Source: an uncultured Senegalimassilia sp. (GTDB lineage Bacteria > Actinomycetota > Coriobacteriia > Coriobacteriales > Eggerthellaceae). From it: a DNA stretch of 5,843 nt. Location of the stretch: the NCBI RefSeq assembly GCF_934632265.1, contig NZ_CAKTYH010000115.1, positions 1 to 5,843 of the forward strand. The letters run 5' to 3'. Below the pieces are notes generated by a model. It was given only the letters and a program-made list of their open reading frames with translations, ran no database searches and was not told the origin of the DNA. The position numbers were made by a program, and so were the translations under genes. Below are positions 5,812-5,843 of this stretch, piece by piece; the stretch's first letter is position 1; each line of letters begins with the position of its first letter.

Positions 5812-5843
5812 CATATGCCCATCGAGATGTCAAGAGACAATAG

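Noticed and set aside
4622..5833. 403-residue minus-strand open frame opposite metQ
   Set aside because: Its Gly/Leu/Val-rich translation has no recognisable domain. It crosses the metQ terminator, leader and promoter, and the plus-strand MetQ is unmistakable.
1..5843. CRISPR array, tRNA, rRNA or insertion sequence
   Set aside because: No regularly spaced repeats, cloverleaf, rRNA-like tract or transposase frame was seen. The only element with mobile-like character is the short repeat at 5738-5811.

Overview
The window looks like a chromosomal segment of a GC-rich anaerobe. The best guess is an actinobacterial gut lineage of the Coriobacteriia/Eggerthellaceae type. This is inferred from high GC, an oxygen-sensitive acyl-CoA dehydratase-type activase, a PF14278-like TetR regulator and the character of the MetQ lipoprotein; no rRNA or marker gene confirms it.

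Positions 1-3289 (minus strand) hold one very long open reading frame that runs off the left edge. It encodes at least 1096 residues of a fused protein: two tandem BadF/BadG/BcrA/BcrD (HgdC-type) ATP-dependent activase domains, each with its pair of [4Fe-4S]-ligand cysteines 39 residues apart, followed by a cysteine-rich DUF2229/COG3580-3581-like region related to 2-hydroxyacyl-CoA dehydratase or double-cubane-cluster proteins. It has no stop codon inside the window and is easily missed by callers that need both ends. The long plus-strand frame across the same interval is its antisense shadow.

Positions 3305-4147 (minus strand) encode a 280-residue TetR-family regulator with an unusual Ala/Ser/Thr-rich N-terminal extension of about 84 residues. 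It lies 15 nt upstream of the activase gene with no terminator between them, so the two probably form a tetR-activase operon. A good sigma-70-like promoter (TTGATT-N17-TAAAAT, 4306-4278) precedes tetR. An inverted repeat near the predicted start site and a 20-bp near-palindrome upstream are operator candidates.

Positions 4148-4807 form a long divergent intergenic region. Its left part carries the tetR leader and promoter. The middle (about 4361-4628) has no recognisable gene. The right part is dense in short inverted repeats, including a perfect 7-5-7 palindrome over the -35 box of a second promoter (TTGCCC-N16-TATACT) and a GC-rich nested hairpin in the leader.

Positions 4808-5650 (plus strand) encode a complete 280-residue MetQ/NlpA-type methionine-binding lipoprotein. 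It stands alone without metN or metI and is closed by a strong, symmetric intrinsic terminator. To its right, 5738-5811 is a 74-bp element with perfect 23-bp inverted arms, resembling a REPIN-type intergenic repeat. The two transcription units diverge from the intergenic region. Nothing in the sequence shows that methionine uptake and the activase system are functionally coupled.
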